In this document: positions 1 through 10,689 of the stretch, piece by piece | Layout of the letters: each line of letters begins with the position of its first letter | How positions within the stretch are numbered: position 1 is the stretch's first letter | Source of the DNA: Phoronis australis | Lineage: Eukaryota; Phoronida; Phoronidae | Direction of reading: 5' to 3' | NCBI GenBank assembly: GCA_002633005.1 | Contig: NMRA01000873.1 | Location: 10,600 to 74,599, forward strand | Length of the DNA: 64,000 nucleotides | The notes under the pieces: model-generated | The model's input: the letters and a program-made list of their open reading frames with translations, nothing else | The model's database searches: none | What the model was told of the DNA's origin: nothing | Translations under genes and position numbers: made by a program

Positions 1-1315
1 ATATTCTGAATATTTCCGATTCGAAACGCGGCAACCATACGGGAAAAATCCAGCAATCTGCTACTCCGACAGCCACTCTTCTGAGGAAGAAAACTTTTCT
101 TTGCTTATTCCTGGCTTCTCGCATCATCTTTACAACCTCAGCTGACTGTTGTTTTCTGCCTGATTGTCCACCTTCAGAAAATATATCCCTGGGTTAAGTC
201 TTTACCTTCTCAGAGAAGCGGACCGCTTTTCTAGTACTTTTCAGGGCCAAATCCTGCGGCGACTTGATCAACAACATAAACGGCAGACATCTCAGGTGAT
301 GATACAGCTGTGGTAGTAGATAAAATCTCAGATTGTCTTGAAATGTGGTCGAACTGAGTCTCGTTCTGGAGGGATGATGAATGAGCACCAATGTCCAAGT
401 GCTCATTTAGCTAAGCATCTGTAGGAAAAGGTTTCGAGCACCTTTAGTATGTGCATGTGAACTTCGTATGATGTTCACGGGATACCAGCCCCGACTCAAC
501 CCTTGGAGTTGTAAAACAATGGAGTGTTGCAAGGTCAAGACTTTTCAGAGGCAACAGTTTACATGACTTGTTGATGACAAGTTTTCCATCCCCTATTCTA
601 TGGGCCTTCCATGCTCGAATGCCATCTGCGGAATACTCAAATTTGTCAGCAAACTTATCCCTGGGATACTGTGCTTGGGAAGGACCTTTGGGGCATTCAC
701 ACTACAGGACAACACCTAACAGCCTTTGACACCTCATCTAGACTCTAGTGCATGTTTCAGGTTTACTGCATTTTGAACGTTGTTGCCTTCATTGACGAAG
801 TACTTGGCATGGGACTTCAAGGGTGCAATTTTCCTGTCACAGATGTCTTTTCCCTTCTGACTTTCACTGAAGTCGTAGCGCAGAATGGAGATGCCGGTGT
901 TACCAGATATGTAGAACAAATGAATCAGAAGGGCGGCTGAATGGTAACAATTGTCATTGTCGGAGCGTAGGAAAGCTTTCGTTATTTGTGGATCCCTAGC
1001 TTTCACCTGCCTTAGCACATCTAGCGTTAAACAGCAAACAGTGAAAAAGTCTTGCAGACTTTCACTGAAGTCGTAGCGCAGAATGGAGATGCCGGTGTTA
1101 CCAGATATGTAGAACAAATGAATCTGAAGGGCAGCTGAATGGTAACAATTGGCATTGTCGGAGCGTAGGAAAGCTTTCGTTATTTGTGGATCCCTAGCTT
1201 TCACCTGCCTTAGCTCATCTAGCGTTAAACAGCAAACAGTGAAAAAGTCTTGCGTGCAGGCATCTAGAGTATGGATGAAAGTATGTACCTGAAATACAAC
1301 AATTATATAACTCAA
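1..1315 (-). pseudogene. Degenerate transposase-like gene remnant
   Basis: On the minus strand the longest open piece (1315 to 734, 193 codons) contains the blocks ITKAFLRSDN, CYHSAAL, ILRYDFSES and GKDICDRK. I recognise these as a widespread repetitive animal gene family that looks like a DDE/RNase H-fold transposase or a domesticated relative; the family name is from memory. Further 3', in shifted frames, come IPGIS (about 665), DGIRAWKAHRIGDGK (about 595-640), KSTRKAVRFSEK (about 200-240) and QQIAGFF (about 35-60), the usual C-terminal order of that family. Stops and frameshifts separate the pieces, so it is dead. It may continue left of the window. No terminal repeats were found. Seen: block order and breaks. 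Inferred: transposon origin. Confidence 0.55.
859..1254. repeat. Two tandem 198-bp direct repeats inside the transposase-like remnant
   Basis: Copy 1 runs 859-1056 and copy 2 1057-1254. They differ at only a few positions (for example a/t at the lrqv codons and g/a in the gcggctgaat stretch). The period is 66 codons, so the duplication keeps the frame and repeats the block from QDFFTVCC to YDFSES. No n lies at the junction, so this is less easily explained as an assembly join than the other duplications in the window. Confidence 0.9.
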
Positions 1316-1579
1316 ATAGGTCAGCTAGTTTAAAGAACTACCTTATTATATCTCATTACCACATAAACCCAATCACACCACTCAACTTCAAACATGGTTC
1401 GTCTCAACACGGTTATTATATCAGTAGCTCCTTCAAAACATCTCTAGGGAGGGGGAAATTTCCCCTTCACAAAGATATGTACAAAATGGCTTCAGTTAAA
1501 ATGAAGGCTTGTGTGCAAAATCTACTAAGAGAAAAATAATGCATCACTGTCACGCTTTTGTTGGGAAATGACAAGAAAA

Positions 1580-1713
1580 GACTAGATATTAAGTGCACAC
1601 TCCCTGTATCTTGTACTGTTACAGTAAATCAATATACTAAAAAGAGGACTAGATATTAAGTGCACACTCCCTGTATATTGTACTGTTACAGTAAATCAAT
1701 ATACTAAAAAGAG
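1580..1713. repeat. Tandem duplication, 67-bp unit x2
   Basis: Two adjacent copies starting gactagatattaagtgcac, at 1580 and 1647, nearly identical (one c/a difference in ctgtatcttg versus ctgtatattg). No coding meaning was seen. Confidence 0.9.
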
Positions 1714-4700
1714 GTAAAGGCAACAACATTGTTCATCAATGGCATTTTGTTTAATATTGAGCACATCTGAGAATTACTTGTAACACCTTGAATACTAATT
1801 GGGGATTTATTTTTACCTGATGGCTTTCACCTTTCTTTGCTATTCAAGCCGCCACGTGCCATCCTTTTTACCGAACCGGTCATGCAAAATCCATTACAAC
1901 CAAAACTTGGTGTGGGGTGAGAGATGACATCAGATCATGTTTTGCTTGTTCCTGGTTTATCCTTCTGACAATATTCTGTGTGTTCGTGATAACAGCACGT
2001 CAGTTTTTGTCTAAAACCAAGTCCAAACTCATGTCGATGTGTAAAATACAACGGCGCATTTCCATTGGTTTGCCAGTCCAACCTCCTATTGTGACTTGAT
2101 ACACAGGTTCTCGTGCAGCTTACCTTTACTCATATGAAAGCTTGAATACACGCTTGAGATGAGGATCCACAAACGCAGACGTCCTGCGTGCAGCAGAGCC
2201 ACACGAACAGAGAGCTCTCCATTCCCCAGTCACATGACAATACTAGAACTTACAACATCCGGCCACTGACGGAAACCCACGGACGAACACGAATACACGA
2301 GACAACACGAAAGACAAGACCACAAAAACCAACATTCACAACACTCTCATCTCCAGCTCTGGCAAGAATCAGCTGTAATTCCGATATACTTTCAAACTTC
2401 TGTGGCACTTTGCACGACCTCAGATGACTTCTGACGTATTTAACACAGCTAATGAAGGNAATCTTAGAAGTGTCTACAAAGAGAATTTTAACTTCAAATA
2501 TATTCTGATATAGCAGGCAAGTTAAGCAACATCTTGCCACTTGTGACTGGCCTGAAAGTGGTCTCGGATTTTTCTCCCCTGCTGGAAATTTAATTGTACC
2601 TATGAGTTGCAAATTTCATTTTCTTACTAACCTTATATGAGTCTTTATGACCATCAATGTCAAACTTTGTCACCAGTTTTCCAAGTCTGATTTTTTGCCG
2701 TTCAAAAAATGCCGTTTTACTGACATGAAAAAATGCAAAATATGACTTTATAGCCAAATAGGTCACGTCTCGGTAACCAAAGGTCATTGAGTGCAAATAT
2801 TGCAGCAGTGTACTTTGGGCCAGCATCCCAACACATGCACAAAGTATTAGTTCTGTATGAATTTTTGAGTATATAGTGATTTTTCATTTTCATATGGTTG
2901 TTATATGGAATCATTCTTAAGCACACTTTGCCCTCACCCACGGTGACGTCACACCTGAGTTTGCCAATAGGAATTAACATTGGAAAAGCACTTTTTACAA
3001 AAATGCGAAAGAATAACAAAGACGTGATTTCTGATATATATACTTTATTCATACACTAAGTTACATTAAAATGCATGTTGTTTTTTTACTTCAGGAACCT
3101 TTTAAGAGGAACTGACATTTCTTTTGTTCAGACCAGGCTCATGAACTTCGCTTATCACGTCAAGTATTGAAGTGCTAAATTGTCATCGTGTAGTCTCCAG
3201 GCCCTCTGACCATTCCCAATAGTGGAGTGGAACCATTCCCAATTTCAACCATTTAAATGAATTAAAAGCTATCTTGAAGAAAGGTGACTAAGTTTGGTTA
3301 AAAATTATTCCCACGGTCTTGAATTATCCACTTGGTCTGCATTTTTTTTATCCCTGGTTAATGTTAAAGTTTACGCCACGCATCCACGGGAATTTGACAT
3401 GTGCAAGAGACTGTCTACGAGCGTGTGGCGATGGATGTTAAAGCATCCGTTAAATATTTTAGGAGATTTTGTGTCAAACTGCAGGGAACACTTTTCACGG
3501 CCCCCAGGTTTCTATCAGAACGTATTGTAGGAGTTACCAGTCTCAACTTTGAAAGTATAAGCCATCAAGCATACTTCAAGCAGCACCCCATGACAGTTGG
3601 ATCACGTTAGCGACTACTGGGTAATTGAGAACTCGAGCGTGCAGCTTCCTTAGGCCACCACCAAGTGGTTGGTCTGCGACATTAATAAGGGTACTCCTGA
3701 GAGCGAATTCGAAAAATTAAAAATGCTATGTTTCTTCAGTGAAACAGTGAATATTTAAATTTGTAGCAAGAGCTAGTGACTTCCTGGACAGACACAATTT
3801 TAAAAAACTTCTTTAATCAAAATAAACTAGAAATAGTCATCACAACGCTTTCAAACAGCAACCCATAACTTATAACAACATAACAGACGCATTAAAATCC
3901 CTGCATCGACGAGAATATCATGCTTACATATATTTAATGTCAATAGTAGTTTCCAGTTAGATTTAAAGGAGCATGCCACCCAAAAAACAACCTAATTTGT
4001 ATCAATTTAGATCGAGTAGTTCTACTCCATGACGACATGTACGGTTGCGTTACCTGACACCTGACGGCAGACGGAGGTATTGAAATTATCCAATGACGTC
4101 ATCGGTTTCACACGCAGTCTGTTCAGCAGTTCACAACACGGGTTACAAGTATCAGCTTATCGCTTGAAGTCATCGTTTAACACCAATAAATCATCAAACT
4201 TCGATGTAAAACCCTTAAAAATACACAGAGTTCTTATAAAAACGTGTTGTTTTATTTCGTTCTTACGGATTTATTGGTATTTGGACACACCCTAGCCTAC
4301 GATGTTCGGCAGGCCAATAAGGTCCGTAGCAGGAGTTTGGGGTAATTTCGAAGTATAAATACAAACAGGAGAACCTACTAGATCTGTGTTGTTTGGACTT
4401 GTGATTTTTTAGTTCTAAACACAAAACGCTTGTTATCCCCGCCAGTGGCTCGGAAACTTATCAGACATCACGAACATAAACCATCCAAAGTTCAGTAGAA
4501 ATTAAACTTCCAGTCAAGAAATTTAGTGAGTCAAAGTAATGGGCACCTGATTATGTTGGTGAATTAGCCACGAAACTGCAAATCTACTTACTCGTCGGGG
4601 GCCGCGAATTCAGGTTCCGCTTTGGCCACAGCACCGTCAGAGCAGGAGTTGTACATTGGCAATAAGTTATCTTAGTAATGTAAATGTAAATAAAGGTTCC

Positions 4701-5742
4701 CCTAACACCTGACCGTGGGATGGAAATCGAGTTGTTTCACAACAGTTTCTGCCAGCAAACACTAAATTAGCATGAGCTCATACGGCCTAGGTGTCCCGTC
4801 AATTAGTTCTTTTTTTGCACTGACCTAAAGCCGGTAACGCAGTGATTTATTCATTGCTGGCTTTTCAAATCATTTGCACTCACGAACACTCCAAAGGCAT
4901 TACAAATTGCATCTAGTGAGACAGACTTTGTTTCAGTTTTATATAAGTATTGGTTAGGTTGAGAATAATTCATTTTGAAACGGAACGCTCAGTAATAAAC
5001 GCCAACAAGATGGCAACTCGCAATCCCGACTTAGTAGGACGAGCTAGAGCTCATCGGTCCCGACTTGGCAGGTGGATCGTTAAGTTTTACAGGCTATCAA
5101 TACGAACAGGAATACAGTGATGAAGAAATACTAGAGGCGCCGTGAACAAGCTCAGACAACGGAAAGTATGGAGTTATTTGTTAAGCCGGCATTCGTCAGG
5201 CACTGTCGACGTCTGCAGGCCACAGACACGGAGATGTTTCACGGCCTCATACTTGCTATTTACAATCTACATTCCATTCTTCGCTACTGCGATCCCAATC
5301 CTAAACATTTCGGACTCTCGAGGAAGTCGAAAAACGATATACCCGCTTTCCTTGCAATTGCATAGTTCGCACAAGCGGGAACGATGCACCGCAACATAGC
5401 GGCATTCACTCTGCATAAGAACCATTGACGTCGCTAGCGTCGTTTCTCACCTTCCTCACAGGTTAACACGACACCTCTTGGCAAGGTAAGGTCGACAGTA
5501 TGCGAGGCGATGTGGATATAGACCGATTAAGACGGCAAAAAAGACTAATTAAATCTGGTGGCATTCTCCTTTAATATGTTTCACTATCAGATTAGCCTCT
5601 GCTACTCCAGTTTGATTCGGGCTCGCTTGTTTCGTCACAGTCCATTTCTTCTACTTATTGATCGGCTTGGTTTGCCCGGAAACGACCAGCACTTTCAAAA
5701 GGAAACTGTCACGTTTTTCCCCGTGTGTGGGTGGGCGCAGGT
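1714..5742. other. No gene recognised
   Basis: Both strands hold only short ORFs (up to about 120 codons) with no recognisable motif and no supported exon structure. A single n at 2459 is an assembly ambiguity. I saw no RNA gene or clear transposon in this stretch. Confidence 0.5.
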
Positions 5743-6148
5743 TGTTACAGACCGGTGCTAATAGCTTTCGGTGCGAAGATTGACTGAAGACTGGTTCGAG
5801 TTAATCCTTTATTAATCCCGACCGTACGTTCACAAGCCTACTCAAACAAAACGTCCGACGCAATGTCTGTTTATGCTCCAGCCAGTGCTGCAAAGCCTTG
5901 ACTTGTATTGAACTTCTGAGATACTTCCAGCACCTGTTACACTCGATTCAATAACCTGCTGTCTCTATAGCTGGCTCTCTATTGACTATCGCTGTAACTA
6001 CTGATTCTCTTCACTGCAACTCAACTATAGTTCTCCTGATAAACTTTCTTGAACTCACCGATTAACTGACTTGGTCTTCTCTTGAACTGACGTGATCTCT
6101 TGATTAACTTTCTTGAACTCAACTGCCTAACACAAACCCGTGCTTGTG

Positions 6149-6156
6149 TATTTATA
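6149..6156 (-). promoter_or_regulatory. TATA box of the solo LTR
   Basis: Minus strand reads GGCTATAAATACACAAGC; TATAAATA at 6156-6149. It sits between the heat-shock-like cluster and the AATAAA signal, as expected for an LTR promoter. Confidence 0.55.
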
Positions 6157-6202
6157 GCCTAATGCATTGTTATAGAACTTTTCATCAATTCAAGCACATA
6201 CC

Positions 6203-6369
6203 AGAACTTTCTGGAACCTACCCAATCATTCTACAAACATGTACTAGTCTCTAGAATATTCCAGACTGCATTAATCAGTCATGCTAGAGTCTTCTAGAAA
6301 GTTCCACACTATACTGTAGTAATCAAATTACATCATCACTGTTCTGACCTCAGTCTTCTAGAAAGCTCC
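6203..6369 (-). promoter_or_regulatory. Cluster of heat-shock-element-like sites in the LTR
   Basis: Alternating GAA/TTC pentamers, as bound by HSF trimers, occur four times: GAActTTCtgGAA at 6204-6216 (three perfect units), GAAtaTTC at 6254-6261 with imperfect flanking units, TTCtaGAAagTTC at 6292-6304 (three perfect units), and TTCtaGAAagCTC at 6356-6368 (two perfect, one mismatch). All lie roughly 50-220 bp upstream of the TATA box in the minus-strand direction. The pentamer rule is established for HSF; heat control of this LTR is inferred. Confidence 0.5.
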
Positions 6370-6416
6370 ACACTATTTTGTAGTAAACAAATTACATCAT
6401 CACTGTACTTAACTCA
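6289..6416. repeat. 64-bp tandem repeat carrying the HSE-like sites
   Basis: Two units start gtcttctagaaag at 6289 and 6353 and share most positions through catcatcactgt. Each unit brings one heat-shock-element-like site, so the HSE count of the LTR was raised by local duplication. Confidence 0.8.
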
Positions 6417-7362
6417 GGGGTCACGCCAATCAAGCAGAATAACAAAACAAAACAATACAACCAATAATACTGTCAGACTATACTCTGACAGAAACCAGGA
6501 ACGGTAGATCCACAAAGCCATTCAAGAGAATAGTATCCATCATGCGTTGGAATAGAGTTTTTCGTTGCTTTCCGATGTGATGTTCAATGGGTAAATCGCT
6601 TACAGACTCTTAATGCTTTTCAGTAAGTGATTTACCCATTGAGTATCTATTATGCAGCTTCCAACCGAAGTTGAGAGGATCCAAACCGTTTTCTGGGAGC
6701 ATGAAAATATGTGTTCGTGTGAGCTTGTGCAGTATTGTCTTTCGGTAAGGAGGAAGCAATGCGCAGCCAATATTCTTGACGATGGACATGAAAGAAATAT
6801 TGAGAAAATGTAATTGATGAGGAACCTATTGTCTAACAGCCGACAAAGACAACACATCACTAACTGTCCTTAAAGCACTGGATCTTTTGGTTTTATATTA
6901 CTAAAAATTATTTGAATATATTTTCATTGTTTTTATCAACTTTAATTTATCAATTATATACACAAAACTTACCGGAAGTGGCGTACATGAAGTAACATCC
7001 CACAAAGCATTATTACGCGAATCGACCGCTATCGATGATCGACGTCGATACGCGGAATAATGTCTAGTTCGATATTACTTTATGTACGCCACTCGAGGTA
7101 CGTTTTGTATTTATCCCATACGCTTCGAATTCCTAAGTTTATTTCATTTTTCGGCAGGTTTTCTAAATAATTCTCTCAGATTCTTCATGTGGCGGATCAA
7201 ATCCTATTTTTATACCATACGTGTTGAATCAGTCGAGGGAAATACGGCCATGTAATAACGTTTTTTGTATTCACCTCCCGCACTATTTCAACAGCGACCT
7301 CTGACATGGAAAGTTCAGAAGGTAGGTAAATGTCGACTCGACGTCTATAGCTGTTTCGATCA

Positions 7363-7592
7363 TCAAACTTTTGCAATAGTGTGAGTAACACTTGACATGC
7401 AATCAGGTTTCAGTCGTAATAAACATTGGGGGTATTGTTCGAGTGTCTGGAAAAGCTGTACCCTCTGCTCCTTGCATACCTCACAAGCAAAGAAGACATG
7501 AGGATATGTCTGGGTGTCTCCACAGGAACACAGACAGGACTCTGTTAATTACCGGGTATATGACAGTTCTGTCTCAGTTTTTAATTGCTAGT
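7363..7592 (-). pseudogene. LINE reverse-transcriptase C-terminal fragment, copy 1
   Basis: Minus-strand reading gives CLCSCGDTQTYPHVFFAC followed by EVCKEQR and a stop at 7365-7363. The CxC-G-x-x-T-x-x-H-x-x-x-x-C pattern is the cysteine/histidine motif commonly found at the C-terminus of Jockey/R1-like non-LTR retrotransposon proteins. Upstream, in frame, is TELSYTR and then a stop, so the copy is broken. It sits inside the foldback complex and is duplicated by the assembly join at 7754. Confidence 0.5.
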
Positions 7593-7934
7593 ATTATGTC
7601 GTCTGCAACTCAGGCGTCGAAACCTCGGTAACTACAATATGAATTATTGTTAATTAACTATTTTCAGGAGGTGTTACAAGTTCAATGCACAGTTACCGTT
7701 GCTTTCATCTTTGTTATCTCTTTTCAAGTAACAAGTCGTTACATTTAAAAACTNCTTCATGTGGCGGATCAAATCCTATTTTTATACCATACGTGTTGAA
7801 TCAGTCGAGGGAAATACGGCCATGTAATAATGTTTTTTGTATTCACCTCCCGCACTATTTCAACAGCGACCTCTGACATGGAAAGTTCAGAAGGTAGGTA
7901 AATGTCGACTCGACGTCTATAGCTGTTTCGATCA

Positions 7935-8165
7935 TCAAACTTTTGCAATAGTGTGAGTAACACTTGACATGCAATCAGGTCTCAGTCGTAATAAACATTG
8001 GGGGTATTGTTCGAGTGTCTGGAAAAGCTGTACCCTCTGCTCCTTGCATACCTCACAAGCAAAGAAGACATGAGGATATGTCTGGGTGTCTCCACAGGAA
8101 CACAGACAGGACTCTGTGAATTACCGGGTATATGACAGTTCTGTCTCATTTTTCAATTGCTAATA
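7935..8165 (-). pseudogene. LINE C-terminal fragment, copy 2 (probable allele of copy 1)
   Basis: Same CSCG...H...C motif and same stop, offset 572 bp from copy 1 and lying beyond the n at 7754. Best treated as the other allele of copy 1. Confidence 0.5.
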
Positions 8166-8774
8166 ATTATTATGTCGTCTGCAACTCAGGCGCCGATTCT
8201 TCGGTAACTACAATATGAATAATTGTTAATTAACTATTTTCAGGAGGTGTTACAAGTTCAATGCACAGTTACCGTTGCTTTCATCTTTGTTATCTCAAGT
8301 AACAAGTCGTTACATTTAAAACCTTTCTTTTACTATAGAAAACTTGCAACCTAACGCGCAATTATATGTACATAGGCTGTGATCCGCCACGTGAACAGTC
8401 CGGGTGAAGTATTTTTTAAATGTTTATTACGAAATCTTCAGAATACAATGAATATATATAACCCAGAAAGCGCCAAGAGGCATTAGATCTGGGTTAAATA
8501 ATACAAAGAAATGTATATACAATTATTATACACGAATACATAAATTAAAAAACTGATGTTAAGATTACAATGATATATGATTACGAATGTAAGTAATTCA
8601 TTTTCATAAACATTTATGAAATTAATTTTATCCACTCGCACAAAGAGATTTAATGTTATAAAGAAATTCTGATACTGTTTCGAATAAAACCTTATTTTCA
8701 TTTGGGTTGAGTTTTTGACATCCATATAGAAAAAAAATAATTTTGTTGTACTATTGGGAATTTCAGAATATTTT

Positions 8775-8975
8775 TTGTAAACATTGGGGTATTGTTCGAG
8801 TGTCTGGAAAAGCTGTACCCCCTGCTCCTTGCATACCTCACAAGCAAAGAAGACATGAGGATATGTCTGGGTGTCTCCACAGGAACACAGACAGGACTCT
8901 GTTAATTACCGGGTATATGACAGTTCTGTCTCAGTTTTTAATTGCTAATATTATGTCGTCTGCAACTCAGGCGTC
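8775..8975 (-). pseudogene. LINE C-terminal fragment, copy 3, truncated
   Basis: A third copy of the same CSCGDTQTYPHVFFAC coding block, starting abruptly at aaacattgggg (8775), so the last codons of copies 1 and 2 are missing. It is preceded by unrelated AT-rich DNA (8400-8774). No n lies here, so this copy is a separate genomic fragment. Confidence 0.5.
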
Positions 8976-9539
8976 GATTCCCCGGTAACTACAATATGAA
9001 TTATTGTTAATTAACTATTTTCAGGAGGTGTTGCAAGTTCAATGCACAGTTACCGTTGCTTTCATCTTTGTTATCTCTTTTCAAGTAACAAGTCGTTACA
9101 TTTAAAAACTTTCTTTTACTAGAGAAAACTTGCAACCTAACGCGCAATTATATATACATAGGCTGTGATCCGCCACGTGAACAGTACGAGTGAAGTATTG
9201 GAAAAATCTGGCGAAAAAATGAAAGAAACTTAGAAATTTGATGCGTATGGGATGAATACAAAACGTACCTCGATTGGCGTAGATGAAGTAATATCCTACT
9301 CGACATTATACGTGGAACAAATGTATCGTCAGATATTACTTCATCAACGCCACTCTCTGCACGTTTTGTGTATGTATGCACTTGCGTGTTAGTTTGCAAG
9401 TTTTCCCTAGTAAAAGAAACACTTTTAAATGTAACGGTTTATTACTTGGAAACACACAACAAAGATGAAAATAGCTGTAAATGTACAACTATTGTTAAAA
9501 TCTCCCTCCTGAAAAACTGTAGAAGGCTCATTACCACGC

Positions 9540-9730
9540 GACACACTCCAGAGAATTAACCCAAACAACACAAAAGCCCTAAGATACACAAACCTGATAT
9601 GCAAATGAGACCATATATAAGCAACATTGACTTTCCCTGCCACCAACTGGCTAGATTCCTCAACAACATCATATCTGCACTAGTTGGAAAAACTGACTCG
9701 CATCTAAAGGACTCGAAGCACTTCGTACCT
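9540..9730 (+). pseudogene. Penelope-like reverse-transcriptase fragment
   Basis: Plus-strand reading from 9575 gives PKIHKPDMQMRP, then LARFLNNIISALVGKTDSH and KDSKHFV. PKIHKP(x)RPI...LVG.T..(H/Y)(V/L)K(N/D)S is the typical block of Penelope-like element RTs. Only about 50 residues survive, with a stop upstream. It lies directly after the foldback complex and before unrelated sequence. Confidence 0.6.
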
Positions 9731-9869
9731 TATTGGTCACCCATATTTCCTTTCTTCAGTTCAACGTGGTCTAGCTCATTCAGCCACCTATTCGTCGTCA
9801 ACAAGACCAAGGTTCGTACTCTGCATTTTTCGGGAGTTTTTGGCCCTCATTCTTCCACTTATGATTTTT

Positions 9870-10518
9870 TGCTCTCGTTCGAGTGAGAGAGAGAGTAGAG
9901 TAGATGAGGGTGAAGCCCTCGGACAGCTTCGCAAGATCGGTGGATCTCGCCTTCTGTCCTTGCTGTGGTTGGTGTGGACGTGGATCGAAGGCAGGACCTG
10001 GTAGGCTGGTGGTGGTAGAGGTGGTGTTCTTCATCTTCTTCTTCTGGAGAAGAGACGCTGGCTGGATGGCAACAGCGTTATTGGCATCTTAGGTGTGAAG
10101 CTGGCTTGATGGCAACAGCTTAGAGTTTGATGCGCACGAAGCCGGCTTGTTGGCAACGGCTGTCATGCTACTTATTGGTTGTCTTTATACTGCNATTTTT
10201 TGCTCTCGTTCGAGTGAGAGAGAGAGTAGAGTAGATGAGGGTGAAGCCCTCGGACAGCTTCGCAAGATCGATGGATCTCGCCTTCTGTCCTTGCTGTGGT
10301 TGGTGTGGACGTGGATCGAGGGCAGGACCTGGTAGGCTGGTGGTGGTAGAGGTGGTGTTCTTCATCTTCTTCTTCTGGAGACGAGACGCTGGCTGGATGG
10401 CAACAGCGTTATTGACATCTTAGGTGTGAAGCTGGCTTGATGGCAACAGCTTAGAGTTTGATTCGCACGAAGCCGGCTTGTTGGCAACGGCTGTCATGCT
10501 ACTTATTGGTTGTCTTTA
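9870..10518. other. Assembly-type duplication across a single n (10194)
   Basis: 9870-10193 and 10195-10518 are near identical, both beginning atttttgctctcgttcgagt and ending tctttatactgc. I count about five substitutions in roughly 320 bp (for example gatcggtgg/gatcgatgg, gagaagaga/gagacgaga). The junction is the n at 10194, so this probably shows two alleles. Confidence 0.75.
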
Positions 10519-10674
10519 TACTGCCCCGTCGGGACAGTTTTTTTCCCGTTGTCTTTACACTGCCCCGTCGCCCCTTCGGAAGAGTTACCATTAGCGCAGG
10601 GCCCGAACCCTTGGTGCTCCGGTACATGGCTGTCACGAAAGTTCGGTTGTCTTTATACTGCCCCGTCGGGACAG
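10509..10674. repeat. Short interspersed repeat, three copies
   Basis: GTTGTCTTTATACTGCCCCG occurs at 10509 and 10646, with a variant (tacac for tatac) at 10548. Two copies continue TCGGGACAG, giving a small palindrome CTGTCCCGACGGGGCAG on the minus strand. A further partial copy lies at about 10180-10193. They flank the 3' side of the LINE RT fragment and may be its tail repeats. Confidence 0.6.
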
Positions 10675-10689
10675 ATTTTACCAGTTGAG

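Larger units (their letters stand above)
5743..6490 (-). mobile_element. Solo LTR (minus orientation), 748 bp
   Basis: Read on the minus strand the block begins TGTCAGAGTATAG and ends GGTCTGTAACA, the TG...CA ends of an LTR with a short inverted TGTYA. It has promoter order: heat-shock-like elements (6203-6369), a TATAAATA box (6149-6156), a long R/U5-like region, then AATAAA (5808-5813) about 65 bp before the end. No gag or pol lies on either side, and neither flank shows a primer-binding site or polypurine tract, so it is best read as a solo LTR left by recombination. I could not find a clean 5-bp target duplication (left flank caggt, right flank gaaac), which weakens the exact boundaries. 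Family unknown. Confidence 0.6.
7182..8330. other. Assembly-type duplication across a single n (7754)
   Basis: The block 7182-7753 is repeated almost exactly from 7755 on, beginning cttcatgtggcggatcaaat in both. Differences are scattered substitutions and small indels. Because the junction is exactly the n at 7754, the simplest reading is two alleles of one locus joined in tandem. Confidence 0.7.
6959..9540. repeat. Nested foldback (inverted-repeat) complex
   Basis: Two self-complementary modules begin and end with GTGGCGTA(C/G)ATGAAGTAA and its complement: one at about 6979-7092, the other at about 9273-9355. The sequence beyond each (7093-7165 and 9205-9265) is also inverted relative to the other, giving outer arms of roughly 200 bp. 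A second pair of arms, about 8995-9140 and 9385-9535, folds around the right-hand module. Inside lie fragments of a LINE C-terminus, bounded by TGTGGCGGATCA near 7188 and TGATCCGCCACGTG near 8378. This looks like a foldback or MITE-like element with nested insertions. Family not assigned. Confidence 0.5.

Noticed and set aside
859-1713. CRISPR-like array
   Set aside because: Only two copies of each repeat, without regular spacers, in a eukaryotic transposon-rich region.
2250-2612. 120-codon minus-strand ORF spanning an n
   Set aside because: Crosses an assembly ambiguity and has no recognisable domain.
5738-6501. Target duplication caggt/cagga for the solo LTR
   Set aside because: Would require the element to end in aaac rather than CA; 4 of 5 matching bases is too weak.
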